DNA of 64,000 bases from Bdellovibrionales bacterium. Its GTDB lineage: Bacteria > Bdellovibrionota > Bdellovibrionia > Bdellovibrionales > JAMPXM01. Each line of letters opens with the position of its first letter. The stretch's first letter is position 1. The notes below the pieces were generated by a model. That model was not told the DNA's origin. It made no database searches and saw only the letters and a program-made list of their open reading frames with translations. The DNA lies in the NCBI GenBank assembly GCA_016713885.1, contig JADJOF010000013.1, positions 1 to 64,000 of the forward strand, written 5' to 3'. Of this stretch, positions 28,798 through 37,581 are shown in pieces. The position numbers were made by a program, and so were the translations under genes.

Positions 28798-29625
28798 CTA
28801 GGGATTGGCCGAAAGCGAAAGCGCCATGGCGTTGATTTTTTCCCAAATGGCGTGCGGGAGAATCTCGTTGCCCAAAAGGTATACCGGCTGTTCCGTCTTT
28901 GTCCCAGGGCGTTTGCTGTAAACGGTGCTGGGCACTTGGCCTCGCGCATCGTGGTGCTCGATAAACTGTCGGCGAAGGGCGAGCGAGTTTGAGATCAAAA
29001 TTCGGGAATGAGCGGTTTCATCGCGTTCGCGGCGCGAGGCACTGCGTTTTCCGCTTTGGATCAAGTTTGCGTATTCAAAGGGGCTTAGGACTTTGAGTGG
29101 ATTGGACTTGATATCGTTTTCGATCGTGAGGTCTTGCCACCCGACAAGACGCAAGTGCTTGTACTTGGCGCGTCCCGGCTCGCGGCAGGTGAGAATGAGG
29201 TCGACTTCGTCTTTCTCGAAGTGCTCTTCAAGTTCGCTCAGGTCGTAGACATTGAGTTCGACCACCGAGATTTTCGTCAGCTGGAATAGATTGTAGCAGA
29301 CCTCAGCAGCAAGAGGGACCAGGCCCTCGAGGGTTCCTACATTCAAATGTTGCAACTGATCACCCGCTTGCAGTTCTTGCAGCTGCACCTGGAGTTTGCG
29401 CGAACTCCGGAAGTAAATATCGGCGACGCGATAGGCGACGGGGGTCCATCCTGATTTGCGGCGGGCAGAGCGATCGAGCAAAACCACGCCGAGCTCGTCT
29501 TCGAGCTTTGCGATCAGGCGCGAGAGCTGCGGTTGACTCAGGCCGATATGGTTGGCGGCGGCGGAGAGGTTTTTATGGTGGATGGCTTTGCCGAGTACCG
29601 ACAGGGGCCAGTGCAGGTGATCCAT
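28798..29625 (-). CDS. LysR-family-like transcriptional regulator
   Basis: The start chosen is ATG 29625 (MDHLHWPLSVLGKAIHHKN); an in-frame ATG at 29715 would add 30 residues that do not fit the family. The N-terminal winged helix-turn-helix reads LSAAANHIGLSQPQLSRLIAKLEDELGVVLLDR, which is the LysR pattern. It is followed by a substrate-domain-like region of about 200 residues (LNVGTLEGLVPLAAEVCYN, VDLILTCRE). It has about 275 residues, slightly short for LysR. The effector and target are unknown. The gene is divergent from the secreted protein gene at 29751. Confidence 0.8.
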   Translation of the reverse strand: MDHLHWPLSVLGKAIHHKNLSAAANHIGLSQPQLSRLIAKLEDELGVVLLDRSARRKSGWTPVAYRVADIYFRSSRKLQVQLQELQAGDQLQHLNVGTLEGLVPLAAEVCYNLFQLTKISVVELNVYDLSELEEHFEKDEVDLILTCREPGRAKYKHLRLVGWQDLTIENDIKSNPLKVLSPFEYANLIQSGKRSASRRERDETAHSRILISNSLALRRQFIEHHDARGQVPSTVYSKRPGTKTEQPVYLLGNEILPHAIWEKINAMALSLSANP

Positions 29626-29750
29626 GGCGTAGCTATGTATCAGAAGAATAATGACTTTCCTATTATGTATTTTGGATTGGGGGCGGGATACCGGTAAGTT
29701 GGGCTGTTTTTTCACGCCCAGAGCGGCTTTCCTTCGAAAGGAAGACGGAA

Positions 29751-30338
29751 TTGAAGAGTTCGACTGTGCCCACCCTCAGACCAACCCTCATACCAGCAAT
29801 GACGCGATTTATGACCATAGCCGCGGCACTCTGCTTTGTGGGTTCTGGTGCAGTTGCGGCCGACATGGTGGTGCCCAGCGGGCATGAACTTGTCGAGTGC
29901 GTGAGCGTTGATGGTGATACAGAACTCGATATTCTCTTTCAAATTGAAGAGGATCGCTATCGCAGCGTTTGGATGGTGGCTTCGGATCCAACGGTCGCTC
30001 CGGAGAATTCTGAAATTGCGCGGTTTGAAGCGGCCGAAGGGCTGCTCAGCAACAGTGACACGCTGGTTGTCGCACACGTGGATCTTCGAAATCCGAAAAC
30101 GGGCCGTAAAGGTGAGCGCATTGGCGGTACCGTGTTGGGCGCGTTGAAACTTATCATGTTGGATCTCGATGTGGACTTGTTTGAGCTGAATGCAACGGCG
30201 GTGGCCAGTGGTGTGGCGTCAGCGGGCGCTCCGGTTGAGACTTTGGGTGTGCCGGCGAAGTTTTCGGCGCAGGCCACTTATTTTAAGCGAAATGGCGACC
30301 AGCACGTTCAGGATCTCGATTGCACGAGTCGGCGTTAA
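29751..30338 (+). CDS. Secreted protein of unknown function
   Basis: The start TTG 29751 follows AAAGGAAG with good spacing; ATG 29799 (MTRFMTIAAALCFVGSGAVA) would give a more compact signal peptide. The mature protein has about 160 residues with two Cys (LVECVS near the start, LDCTSRR at the end) and a mixed beta pattern. No family is recognised. It is followed two bases later by the esterase gene, so the two are probably co-transcribed. Confidence 0.6.
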   Translation: MKSSTVPTLRPTLIPAMTRFMTIAAALCFVGSGAVAADMVVPSGHELVECVSVDGDTELDILFQIEEDRYRSVWMVASDPTVAPENSEIARFEAAEGLLSNSDTLVVAHVDLRNPKTGRKGERIGGTVLGALKLIMLDLDVDLFELNATAVASGVASAGAPVETLGVPAKFSAQATYFKRNGDQHVQDLDCTSRR

Positions 30339-30339
30339 C

Positions 30340-31026
30340 GTGAAGTCCACTTCGTATTCTGGCATTCAGGTCCTTGAACGGTTTCCAGCCGAGGCTCAGC
30401 GGGCGATCATCTTGTTGCATGGCTTTGGTGCTGATTGCACAGATCTGGCGTCTCTTTCAGAGGCCGTCGATTTGGATGAAGAGACCGCTTGGTTTTTTCC
30501 AAATGGTCCCCACGAGGTTCCCATCGGGCCGCACATGATGGGGCGCGCGTGGTTTCCATTGCGATTGGCTGAGCTTCAAGAGCGCGGCGTTGATTTCACA
30601 CAAGAGTTGCCAACAGGTATGGAGCAGGCTGTGGCCAACGTGACGAAAGTGGTTACGGCTATTTGTCGGGCGCATCGGCTGAGTTTTGAGAATGTGATTC
30701 TTGGCGGATTTAGCCAGGGGTCGATGATTGCGCTTGGGGTTGCGATTCAGCTTGCGGAGGCCGGAAATCGAATTGGCGGTCTCACGCTGTTTTCGAGCAC
30801 GCTGGTGGCTGAGCGGGTTTTAGTTGAGAAGGCCAAAGTCCTGGCGGGTCTGCGCTTTTTGCAGAGTCATGGAACGTTGGATTCAGTGTTGCCGTTTGAA
30901 CTGGCAGAGCGCCTCGAGAGAGTTCTTGTCGAGGCTGGACTGGATGGAATGTTGCTGCCGTTTCGCGGTGGACACGAAATTCCGATGCCGGTTTTGCGTG
31001 AATGGCAGTCTTGGCTCAAGGGCTAG
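30340..31026 (+). CDS. Carboxylesterase/phospholipase (alpha/beta hydrolase)
   Basis: The start is taken as GTG 30340, two bases after the preceding stop; ATG 30292 is possible but would overlap that gene. The protein of 228 residues shows AIILLHGFGADCTDL (oxyanion strand), FFPNGPHEVPIG, the nucleophile elbow LGGFSQGSM, the acid Asp in HGTLDSVLPF and His in RGGHEIP. This set matches the carboxylesterase/acyl-protein-thioesterase family (YpfH/YtpA group). No signal peptide, so cytoplasmic. It hydrolyses short-chain esters or acyl-thioesters. Confidence 0.85.
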   Translation: MKSTSYSGIQVLERFPAEAQRAIILLHGFGADCTDLASLSEAVDLDEETAWFFPNGPHEVPIGPHMMGRAWFPLRLAELQERGVDFTQELPTGMEQAVANVTKVVTAICRAHRLSFENVILGGFSQGSMIALGVAIQLAEAGNRIGGLTLFSSTLVAERVLVEKAKVLAGLRFLQSHGTLDSVLPFELAERLERVLVEAGLDGMLLPFRGGHEIPMPVLREWQSWLKG

Positions 31027-31075
31027 ACCTCGAGTGAGTTGTTAAAGCCCCCTCTTTTCCCTTCTAATTGAGGGA

Positions 31076-31861
31076 GTGAGAAAAAAGCGTTCGTCTCGAA
31101 GCCGTTGGTCGGTCCAACTGCCCTTTAAAAGTAGAAGAAAAAAACGCCGGAGCATGGTGCTTTCAGTGGCTGTCGCGACAGCCATGGTTCTCGCTGCGAA
31201 TTGGTGTTGGCAGGTGTGGCGCAAGCCAACGGAAATCGTCGGACTCTTGGATGTGTGGAACTACAAAACGCCGCGTGAACTGTGGACTGCCTACGGTCCG
31301 GTCTTTAAAGAGAAATCGACGTCGATTATGACGCCAGAGCTTTTGGCGGCGCTGGCGCACGTTGAGACCGGCGGTAATCCGATTGCGCGGACCTACTGGA
31401 AGTGGTCATGGTCGGCCGACTGGGACCGTGTTTTTGCGCCGGCCAGTTCGGCTGCGGGAATGTTTCAGATCACTGATGGGACGTTGAAAGAGGCAGAGAA
31501 CTTTTGCGTCAAGGACGGGCGTGTATTTCGTGATCGAGGACGGCGCGGAGATTGTGCGCATAAAGTCGCTGTTTCGCGGCTGTTTCCGACCGATGCGGTG
31601 GAGATGACGGCTGGGCGCTTACACTGGGAAGCTGAACGTATTGCTGGAGAGGTGTATTCGCGCAAACGAGCGCGAGCGCTTGATCTCAATGCCTATCGCA
31701 AAATCGCGGTCGTCACGCATCTCTGTGGTGCGGGGGCTGCGGAACGTTTTGCACGCGCACATCTTTCGTGGCGGCGACTCGGGCGCTGTGGGGATCACTC
31801 GCCACAGCGTTACTACGAGCGGGTCCGCCGTCTCAGTATGACCTTTAAAAGTTTCAACTAG
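31076..31861 (+). CDS. Lytic-transglycosylase-like (SLT fold) protein, membrane-anchored
   Basis: A very basic N-terminus (RKKRSSRSRWS...SRRKKRRS) is followed by a hydrophobic segment near residues 23-42, so it is anchored with the catalytic part in the periplasm. The domain contains LLAALAHVETGGNPIA, with Glu at the catalytic position, and ASSAAGMFQITDGTL, the SLT glycine-Met-Phe-Gln motif. A lytic transglycosylase of this kind cleaves the glycan strands of peptidoglycan. Insertions between the motifs and Cys pairs are unusual. The start GTG 31076 follows GAGGGA closely. Confidence 0.7.
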   Translation: MRKKRSSRSRWSVQLPFKSRRKKRRSMVLSVAVATAMVLAANWCWQVWRKPTEIVGLLDVWNYKTPRELWTAYGPVFKEKSTSIMTPELLAALAHVETGGNPIARTYWKWSWSADWDRVFAPASSAAGMFQITDGTLKEAENFCVKDGRVFRDRGRRGDCAHKVAVSRLFPTDAVEMTAGRLHWEAERIAGEVYSRKRARALDLNAYRKIAVVTHLCGAGAAERFARAHLSWRRLGRCGDHSPQRYYERVRRLSMTFKSFN

Positions 31862-32166
31862 GGGCAAACGTAGGCCGTACCGCGAACGGCGGTGCCGGTG
31901 CCGCTTGTGGTTTCAAGTTTCACCACGTTTGCGCCTTTGCGAGCGGCATCGAGTTTCATGTCTTCGAGGACGCTCTCAAACGTTGCTGTCGTCGAGAGAC
32001 TCCGTCCCTCGACGAGGCCGATCTCTTTGCAGTCAGAGTCGACGTCTTCGCGAGTGACCTTGATGTTCTTGGACTCAGGTTTAATCGGCTGCGAGCCACA
32101 GCCGCTCAAAGTGAGGGCGAAAGCGGTGATAAGTGCACTGACGAGAGTTGCGGTGCTGCGATTCAC
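31858..32166 (-). CDS. Small lipoprotein
   Basis: The start is GTG 32166 with GGAGGATC upstream; longer open sequence further 5' is antisense to the methyltransferase gene and not coding. The protein of 102 residues has a lipobox LTLSGC and then a mature region (DVDSDCKEIGLVEGRSLS, VLEDMKLDAARKGANVVKLE) that matches the DUF4156-like lipoprotein pattern, where an AARKGAN helix and a final beta strand with Cys are usual. It is anchored in the inner or outer membrane. The role is unknown. It overlaps the end of the transglycosylase gene convergently by four bases. Confidence 0.75.
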   Translation of the reverse strand: MNRSTATLVSALITAFALTLSGCGSQPIKPESKNIKVTREDVDSDCKEIGLVEGRSLSTTATFESVLEDMKLDAARKGANVVKLETTSGTGTAVRGTAYVCP

Positions 32167-32247
32167 AGAGATCCTCCGGTGTAAGCTTTGATCGTAAAGC
32201 GGAATGTCCGCTTGTGCCAACCCGAACGCCGAGCGAAACTGTTCCAG

Positions 32248-33051
32248 ATGAAGTTTGATCCTAAGACATATCGTCAGTTTAGACCAAGATATCCTATTGC
32301 TTTGACTGAGCTTTGGGAGAACTGGCTGCGGCTTTCTGCTGGCGCGGCACCGGGTTTTCGGGCGGCTGACATTGGCGCAGGTACGGGATTTTCGACGCAA
32401 GTCATCGCATCGCTCGCTCGGCAAATCACAGTTGTCGAGCCCGACCGTGAGATGTTGGATCAAGCGCGCACGGTGTTGGAGCCTTCGGATGGGAACTTTG
32501 ATTTTGTTTGTGCTGCCGGTGGGCAGGCGGGGCTTGAGGTCGGCGCATTCGACTTTGTGCAGTTGGCTTCGAGTTTTCATTGGATGGATCAGGCCCGTGT
32601 TGTGAGCGAAGTGGTGCGGGCATTGAAGCGACCGGGACTGGTTGGCCTTTGCGAATACGCCTTTCCGCAAAGTGCAGAGTTTCCGGAGCTGCAGGCCTGG
32701 ATCACAGAGAAGTTTTTGGGCGAATGGCAAATTCCCGAACTGAAAAGTCGGCCGCCGTTTGTCGAATTGGCCGAGGCGTTTGGAGAACGAGGTCGCCTCG
32801 AGGGTTGGCACTCCGCCCATCCTGAGCGCTTGGGCCCTGTTCAGGTTCCGATGTGGTACGAGCTCGGTTGGACCGAGGTGGTCGGCTTGGTTTTCTCGCA
32901 GTCGCGGTTCTTGCGTCGCCTCGACACGATGACGCTGGCCGAAGGTGATCGGTTTCGCGATGAGGTGAGGACCAGTATTTACCATCTCATGGGCGAAAGG
33001 CGGGCGTCTTTTGATTTTCACCTCCAAGCTATTGGATACTGGTATCGATGA
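32248..33051 (+). CDS. Class I SAM-dependent methyltransferase
   Basis: The start is ATG 32248 (MKFDPKTYRQFRPRYP), which fits the family better than the earlier in-frame start at 32188. The Rossmann motif I is AADIGAGTGFSTQVI, with acidic residue in VVEPDREML and FDFVQLASSFHWMDQ as motif IV/post-I. It resembles the Methyltransf_11 group (small-molecule methyltransferases). 267 residues, cytoplasmic. The acceptor is unknown. It overlaps the YihY gene by four bases (ATGATG), suggesting an operon 32248-35481. Confidence 0.82.
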   Translation: MKFDPKTYRQFRPRYPIALTELWENWLRLSAGAAPGFRAADIGAGTGFSTQVIASLARQITVVEPDREMLDQARTVLEPSDGNFDFVCAAGGQAGLEVGAFDFVQLASSFHWMDQARVVSEVVRALKRPGLVGLCEYAFPQSAEFPELQAWITEKFLGEWQIPELKSRPPFVELAEAFGERGRLEGWHSAHPERLGPVQVPMWYELGWTEVVGLVFSQSRFLRRLDTMTLAEGDRFRDEVRTSIYHLMGERRASFDFHLQAIGYWYR

Positions 33052-33890
33052 TGATGTTGCTGAAGGTGTTTAGAAAATTGAAACGTCAGCTCTCGCGAGG
33101 ACTGCAGCCACTTTTGGCGGCTGCTCGTCGAGTCAAAGAGGCGGATCTTCCTCTTCTTGTCGGCTCACTTTCATTTTCGACAGTTTTGTCCATCGTGCCG
33201 CTGCTTGCGGTAAGCCTCTCGGTCTTTCATTTTTTTGGCGGTCTTGATTTTCTTCTGAAGCAAATTGAGCCCTTTATTGTCAGAAATTTAGTTGAGAGCT
33301 CTGGCGCAGAAGTGAGTCGCTATTTGTCGCGAGCAATTCGCCGTGTTCACTCTGGAACAATTGGTTTCGGAGGTGCAATTGGCTTACTCGCGACCTCGAC
33401 AAAGCTATTTCACGATATGGAAACGGCGATTCAGAGAGTTTGGTTGGTGACTGCAAAGCGCGCGCTGTGGAAACGGCTTGGCGTCTATTGGGCGGTGATG
33501 TTCGTGGGCCCACTTGTGGTGGCCGGTATTCTTGGTGCTATTGGCAGTAAAGGTTTGGGCACTGTTATGGAGCTGCCGAAAGATTTGATTGCGGGCAGTT
33601 TTGCGTTTTGCAGTTTGTTTGCGATTTACAAATGGGTTCCCGCGCGACGGGTAGAATTTGGTCCGGCCTTTGCGGCGTCATTGATGGCCGCCGTCGGCTT
33701 GGCTCTGGCGCAGGAGTTTTACGCGGGCGTCATGCGTGGGCTTTTTCGGTTTTCAAAGCTCTACGGGTCGCTCGCTGGTCTTCCGCTCTTTTTGATTTGG
33801 ATTCTCATCCTGTGGTGGATCATTCTTCTGGGGGCCACTCTGGCCGCTGTGCTCCAGGAGAAGCGCGATATCGCCGCTGCACGGCTTTGA
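33048..33890 (+). CDS. YihY/BrkB-family inner-membrane protein
   Basis: The protein has 280 residues and about six transmembrane segments. It shows the family's LLVGSLSFSTVLSIVPLLAVSLSVF entry, the middle IGLLATSTKLFHDMETAIQRVW, and the closing FSKLYGSLAGLPLFLIWILILWWIILLGA, a near-universal pattern in YihY. Function is unsettled: the old assignment as RNase BN is wrong, and recent work treats the family as membrane transporters or lipid-related. The gene sits between the methyltransferase and the glycosyltransferase. Confidence 0.88.
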   Translation: MMMLLKVFRKLKRQLSRGLQPLLAAARRVKEADLPLLVGSLSFSTVLSIVPLLAVSLSVFHFFGGLDFLLKQIEPFIVRNLVESSGAEVSRYLSRAIRRVHSGTIGFGGAIGLLATSTKLFHDMETAIQRVWLVTAKRALWKRLGVYWAVMFVGPLVVAGILGAIGSKGLGTVMELPKDLIAGSFAFCSLFAIYKWVPARRVEFGPAFAASLMAAVGLALAQEFYAGVMRGLFRFSKLYGSLAGLPLFLIWILILWWIILLGATLAAVLQEKRDIAAARL

Positions 33891-33921
33891 CATTGCCGGC
33901 GAGTTCGCCTCAAATGCTGGC

Positions 33922-35481
33922 ATGTTTGATCGTCCTCTGAGCCCACTCGAGCGCCTCATTCCTGTCTTTTTAGTGGCGGTATTCGTCATGCGTCTGGTGC
34001 TGGGCGGCATGGTTGGTCTTGGTGACGACGAGGCTTACTATTGGGATTGGACGCGACATCTCCAGCTCTCCTATTTTGATCATCCCGGACTGATTGCCTG
34101 GATGATCAAAGCCTCGGTCTCGATTTTTGGCGACAATGCATTTGCCGTTCGTTTGCCGGCGATCATCTGCAACTCACTTGCGACGCTCTTTCTGTTTTTG
34201 CTGGCACTTGAAATGTTCAATATGCGAACGGCTTTGTATGCGGCATTGCTGCACACGTTGGTCCCGATCTACGCGCTCGGTGGAATGATGGCGGTTCCCG
34301 ATGCGCCCATGGGTTTGGCCTGGTCGTTCTTGGCTTGGATTGGCTGGCGTGTTGCGATTCGCGCCTCGACCGGAACTTTTTTTGGCGCTGAGGATCGAGT
34401 CACTCTGAGCACCTGGTTCATGATTGGCTTGATGTTGGGCTTGGGTTTTCTCTCGAAGTACACCACTGTTATGGTGGGAGCCTCTCTCGTCTTGTTTTAT
34501 TTCTTTGATTCTCGTCTGCGTCGGCTGCTGGCCTCTCCTGGATTTGGCTTTGCGCTGTTTATTGCTGCTATCGCGATGTTTCCCGTCTTTATTTGGAACG
34601 CAAAAAACGGATGGCCAAGTTTTGCTTATCACCTGTCAGAGCGGCAGGGCGGCGGCGGTGGCGCCAACTTTGTTCGCTGGGCTCAGTTCTGGGTTTCTCA
34701 AGCCGGATTTTTTACGCCGGTTGTTTTTCTTCTCAATATGTTTGCGATGCTGATCGCACTTTTTCGTTCAAACGAAATTCAATGGCGCTATTTGTTCTGG
34801 CTTTCGTTTCCGACGATCGCACTTTTCACAGCCCAAGCCTTGTTTGCTGAGTTTAAGCCGCATTGGACAGCACCGGGTCATTTCGCACTCTTGATCGCTT
34901 CGGCGAAGCTCTTTGAAGAGGGCTTTGGTGGGCGTGAAGAGTTTCAAAAGACGTTCCGTCGGCGAATTGTAGGATGGTCGACCGCTGTTTTTCTGATTCC
35001 ACTGTTTGTGCTGTTTCATGTCGCTGTTCTTTCGCGGGTGATTCCCGCTGTTGCGCAAGCCGTGATGCCGGCGGCCAATTGGGACCCAAAGTTCGATCCG
35101 ACGAACGATCTTTACGGTTGGGATGAACTTGCTAAACATCTCAATGCTATTCGCGATGATCGCGAGAAAAACGGAACTCCACGTCCATACTTGGCGAGCA
35201 GTCGCTATCAGCTTGTTTCGCAACTCGCCTTCGCGACGAAGGAGAAGGTTTACCGGCTTTCTCCAGGAACCGATCACTACACGTTTCTGCAAACGCCCGA
35301 GGTCATGGGAGCGCTGAAAGATAAGCCTATGATTTTCGTCAGCGACAATCGCTATGAACGTGATCCGCGGGGCGATATTGCCCTCTATGGCGTGTTCTCG
35401 ATGTGCGCTGAGCTTGAGCCGTTCGTATTTTCGCGAAACGGCGTGTACGCGCGGACATTTCGTATTTACGACTGTCGCTAG
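33922..35481 (+). CDS. Glycosyltransferase family 39/83-like (ArnT/PMT type) membrane protein
   Basis: This is a polytopic protein of 519 residues. The first loop has DDEAYYWDWTRHLQLSYFDHPG, the acidic/catalytic loop seen in polyprenyl-phosphate-sugar-dependent GT-C enzymes. It is followed by many hydrophobic helices (FLLALEMF, LLHTLVPIYALGG, FLSKYTTV) and a soluble C-terminal part. It would transfer a sugar from a lipid carrier to an envelope acceptor on the periplasmic side; the acceptor is unknown. It is preceded 31 bp upstream by YihY. Confidence 0.82.
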   Translation: MFDRPLSPLERLIPVFLVAVFVMRLVLGGMVGLGDDEAYYWDWTRHLQLSYFDHPGLIAWMIKASVSIFGDNAFAVRLPAIICNSLATLFLFLLALEMFNMRTALYAALLHTLVPIYALGGMMAVPDAPMGLAWSFLAWIGWRVAIRASTGTFFGAEDRVTLSTWFMIGLMLGLGFLSKYTTVMVGASLVLFYFFDSRLRRLLASPGFGFALFIAAIAMFPVFIWNAKNGWPSFAYHLSERQGGGGGANFVRWAQFWVSQAGFFTPVVFLLNMFAMLIALFRSNEIQWRYLFWLSFPTIALFTAQALFAEFKPHWTAPGHFALLIASAKLFEEGFGGREEFQKTFRRRIVGWSTAVFLIPLFVLFHVAVLSRVIPAVAQAVMPAANWDPKFDPTNDLYGWDELAKHLNAIRDDREKNGTPRPYLASSRYQLVSQLAFATKEKVYRLSPGTDHYTFLQTPEVMGALKDKPMIFVSDNRYERDPRGDIALYGVFSMCAELEPFVFSRNGVYARTFRIYDCR

Positions 35482-35508
35482 GCGCTGCGCCAGGCGTCAG
35501 CATCTCTG

Positions 35509-35537
35509 TTGTCAGGCCGATGGCTGAGTGCTTGAAT
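35509..35537 (+). promoter_or_regulatory. Possible sigma70-type promoter of the FadL-like gene
   Basis: TTGTCA (35509-35514; 5 of 6 matches), a 17-bp spacer and TTGAAT (35532-35537; 4 of 6 matches) lie 33 bp before the ATG at 35570. This is sequence resemblance only. Confidence 0.3.
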
Positions 35538-35569
35538 GTAGAGCATTAACACTTTCAGCGGAGAACTCT

Positions 35570-36892
35570 ATGAACGCAAAAATACTTAAAGGCCTGATCG
35601 CACTGGCCGCAGTTTCAAGTTCGACCTCGGCATTCGCTTCCGGCTTTGAAAAGTCGATTGTCTGGGGCGGTCGCTCGGCCGGTCTTGCCGGTATCGCAAC
35701 ACCCTGGGTGCAAGGAGCTGAAGCGCTCTATTTCAATCCGGCCGGTCTTGTTGGCGATAAAGAAGGACGCTCGCTTGCGTTTGATATTTCGCCGACATCG
35801 TCGCAGTTCAAAGGGCCTATCAATAACAATAACGACGAGTCGGTTTCAGAGCGCAAGCTCTCGACTCCGCTGGCGCTGATGTACGGTGCGACCGTTAACG
35901 ATAAACTTGGCTACGGTATCGGAGCCTTTGTTTCGGGTGGTGCGCAGGCCTACTTCAACGATGTCGATTTCTCGGCGGCAACGAGATTCAAGCCAGAAGT
36001 GAAGACCGACCTGATGATCTCAGAAATTTCGGCCGGTGTTGGCTACAAAGTTTCAGATGATTTCAAGCTGGGTCTCGCGTGGCGCTTCGTGATGGCACAG
36101 GCCGACTTCTCCTTCGTTAAACGCATCGGAGGAACTCCAGGAAGTCCTGCCTTGGACTCTTTTGTTAATGCGAAACTGACGGGTCTTAAAGACACCGAGG
36201 CCATGGCTTTCCGCCTGGGTGGTCAATACAAGCTCGATGAAAAGACTGAGCTTGGTTTTGGATTCCGCAGCGAAGTGAATCTCGAAGCGACCGGAAAAGT
36301 GAATGCACAACTTGTTTCTCCAAATTCAACGGCAGGTGCTGCGAATCCATCATATGCTGATGCCGATGCGACAGCGCGAACGACATTTCCGATGGCGGTC
36401 ACGTTGGGCATGAGTCACAAGCTCAACGACGAATGGAATCTGTTCGGTGAGTATGCGTGGACTCAGTATTCCCGCATTGGAGAAATTCCCATTGAAGCCC
36501 CAACCTCGACGTTTCCAGGTCTTCGGAGCACGTCGCTGCAGACGGATTGGCGCGATCAGCACAACATTCGTCTTGCCGGCGAGTATGTGGCGACAGCATG
36601 GCCAGTTCGTTTTGGCTACGGCTACACATCGACTGTCACCAATCCAGACTATGCTCGCGCGAGCTTCACTCCTCCAGGACCGGCGCACACGTTGACGGTT
36701 GGAACGGGCAACGCCGTGAAGGTTGGCGAGAGTGATCTGAATTACAATCTTGGACTTGAGTACACGACGACTTCCGGTGATGTCGGAGGAAAGGCCAGCG
36801 CGGGCAGCAGCGCATATGGCAGCGATACACGAAATGGATCTTACTCGGCATCGGCGTATGTTCTGCATATGGGTGTTGCGTACTTGTTCTAA
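35570..36892 (+). CDS. OmpP1/FadL-family outer-membrane transport protein
   Basis: The start ATG 35570 has GGAGAA upstream and begins a signal peptide (MNAKILKGLIALAAVSSSTSAFA). The mature N-terminus SGFEKSIVWGGRSAGLAGIAT, with the following ALYFNPAGLVG, is the conserved FadL plug/first-strand region (NPAG). Alternating beta strands run to a C-terminal aromatic residue (VAYLF), the outer-membrane insertion signal. It should be a 14-strand barrel for uptake of fatty acids or other hydrophobic molecules, here about 440 residues. It is monocistronic, followed by a strong terminator. Confidence 0.9.
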   Translation: MNAKILKGLIALAAVSSSTSAFASGFEKSIVWGGRSAGLAGIATPWVQGAEALYFNPAGLVGDKEGRSLAFDISPTSSQFKGPINNNNDESVSERKLSTPLALMYGATVNDKLGYGIGAFVSGGAQAYFNDVDFSAATRFKPEVKTDLMISEISAGVGYKVSDDFKLGLAWRFVMAQADFSFVKRIGGTPGSPALDSFVNAKLTGLKDTEAMAFRLGGQYKLDEKTELGFGFRSEVNLEATGKVNAQLVSPNSTAGAANPSYADADATARTTFPMAVTLGMSHKLNDEWNLFGEYAWTQYSRIGEIPIEAPTSTFPGLRSTSLQTDWRDQHNIRLAGEYVATAWPVRFGYGYTSTVTNPDYARASFTPPGPAHTLTVGTGNAVKVGESDLNYNLGLEYTTTSGDVGGKASAGSSAYGSDTRNGSYSASAYVLHMGVAYLF

Positions 36893-36919
36893 GCGCGGCC
36901 GTTCATTTTGGATTAAATG

Positions 36920-36947
36920 CAAAGCCACTGCGTGAGCGGTGGCTTTG
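36920..36947 (+). terminator. Terminator hairpin after the FadL-like gene
   Basis: CAAAGCCACTGC and GCGGTGGCTTTG form a 12-bp stem (one G-T pair) with GTGA loop, 27 bp after the stop. Only a short T stretch follows. Confidence 0.6.
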
Positions 36948-36988
36948 TCGCTTGTGCGCGGAGCTGAACTTCATCATGCTGAAACCTG

Positions 36989-37444
36989 ATGACGCGAAGA
37001 AGAGTTTTGCTTTCTGGTTTGTGGCTCGGGCTATTGGTGTCGTGTGTGGAACAGGCCGGCTCGGGTAACTATGTGCCAGTGCCATCGGTTCGAGTGGAGT
37101 GTACGACTTCTCGTTGCAGGGGCACCGGCGGATCGATCAACGCCTTTGCCGTTTTCACAATCAGCGGCTGCACGAATCCCAGTTTTGGTGAGGTCGCATC
37201 CGGTTCATCGACTGTGAGTTGTAACGGCAGCGGATGCACCGGCACTGTAACCACATTTGTCGATAGCGGTAGCCAGTCAGTGACCTCTATTCCCGATGGG
37301 TTGTATTCGGTCTGCGTGACGATTGATCTCGATCGGAACTACAGCGGTACGCAACAGGCGGGAGACTCCGCCGGCGATCTCTCAACTCATCTTCGCGTCA
37401 ACGCTGCGACGACGGTGACGGTGTCGGCCTTTACCGACCTCTAA
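36989..37444 (+). CDS. Small Cys-rich lipoprotein, function unknown
   Basis: The 151-residue protein has a lipobox LLVSC (Cys19) after MTRRRVLLSGLWLG. The mature part is beta-rich and low in charge, with paired Cys (VECTTSRC, SGCTN, VSCNGSGC, YSVC). The pattern INAFAVFTISGCTNP and DGLYSVCVTIDLDRN looks like a small Ig-like surface domain. No family is recognised. It may be an outer-membrane lipoprotein. Confidence 0.6.
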   Translation: MTRRRVLLSGLWLGLLVSCVEQAGSGNYVPVPSVRVECTTSRCRGTGGSINAFAVFTISGCTNPSFGEVASGSSTVSCNGSGCTGTVTTFVDSGSQSVTSIPDGLYSVCVTIDLDRNYSGTQQAGDSAGDLSTHLRVNAATTVTVSAFTDL

Positions 37445-37581
37445 TGCGTGTTTGAGGGAGTGAAGAGTTGGGTTAAAATCTCCCGGGCCGTCCCTAAAAA
37501 CTCTTCACAACGCGCTGCAAACCAATCGAATCTTGACCGGTGTTCCCGGTGCAGGCAGCTACCATAGAGGGGGCAAGAATC

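Noticed and set aside
32167..33027. Long minus-strand open frame joined to the small lipoprotein
   Set aside because: It is antisense to the methyltransferase gene. The lipoprotein has its own GTG start at 32166 with GGAGG.
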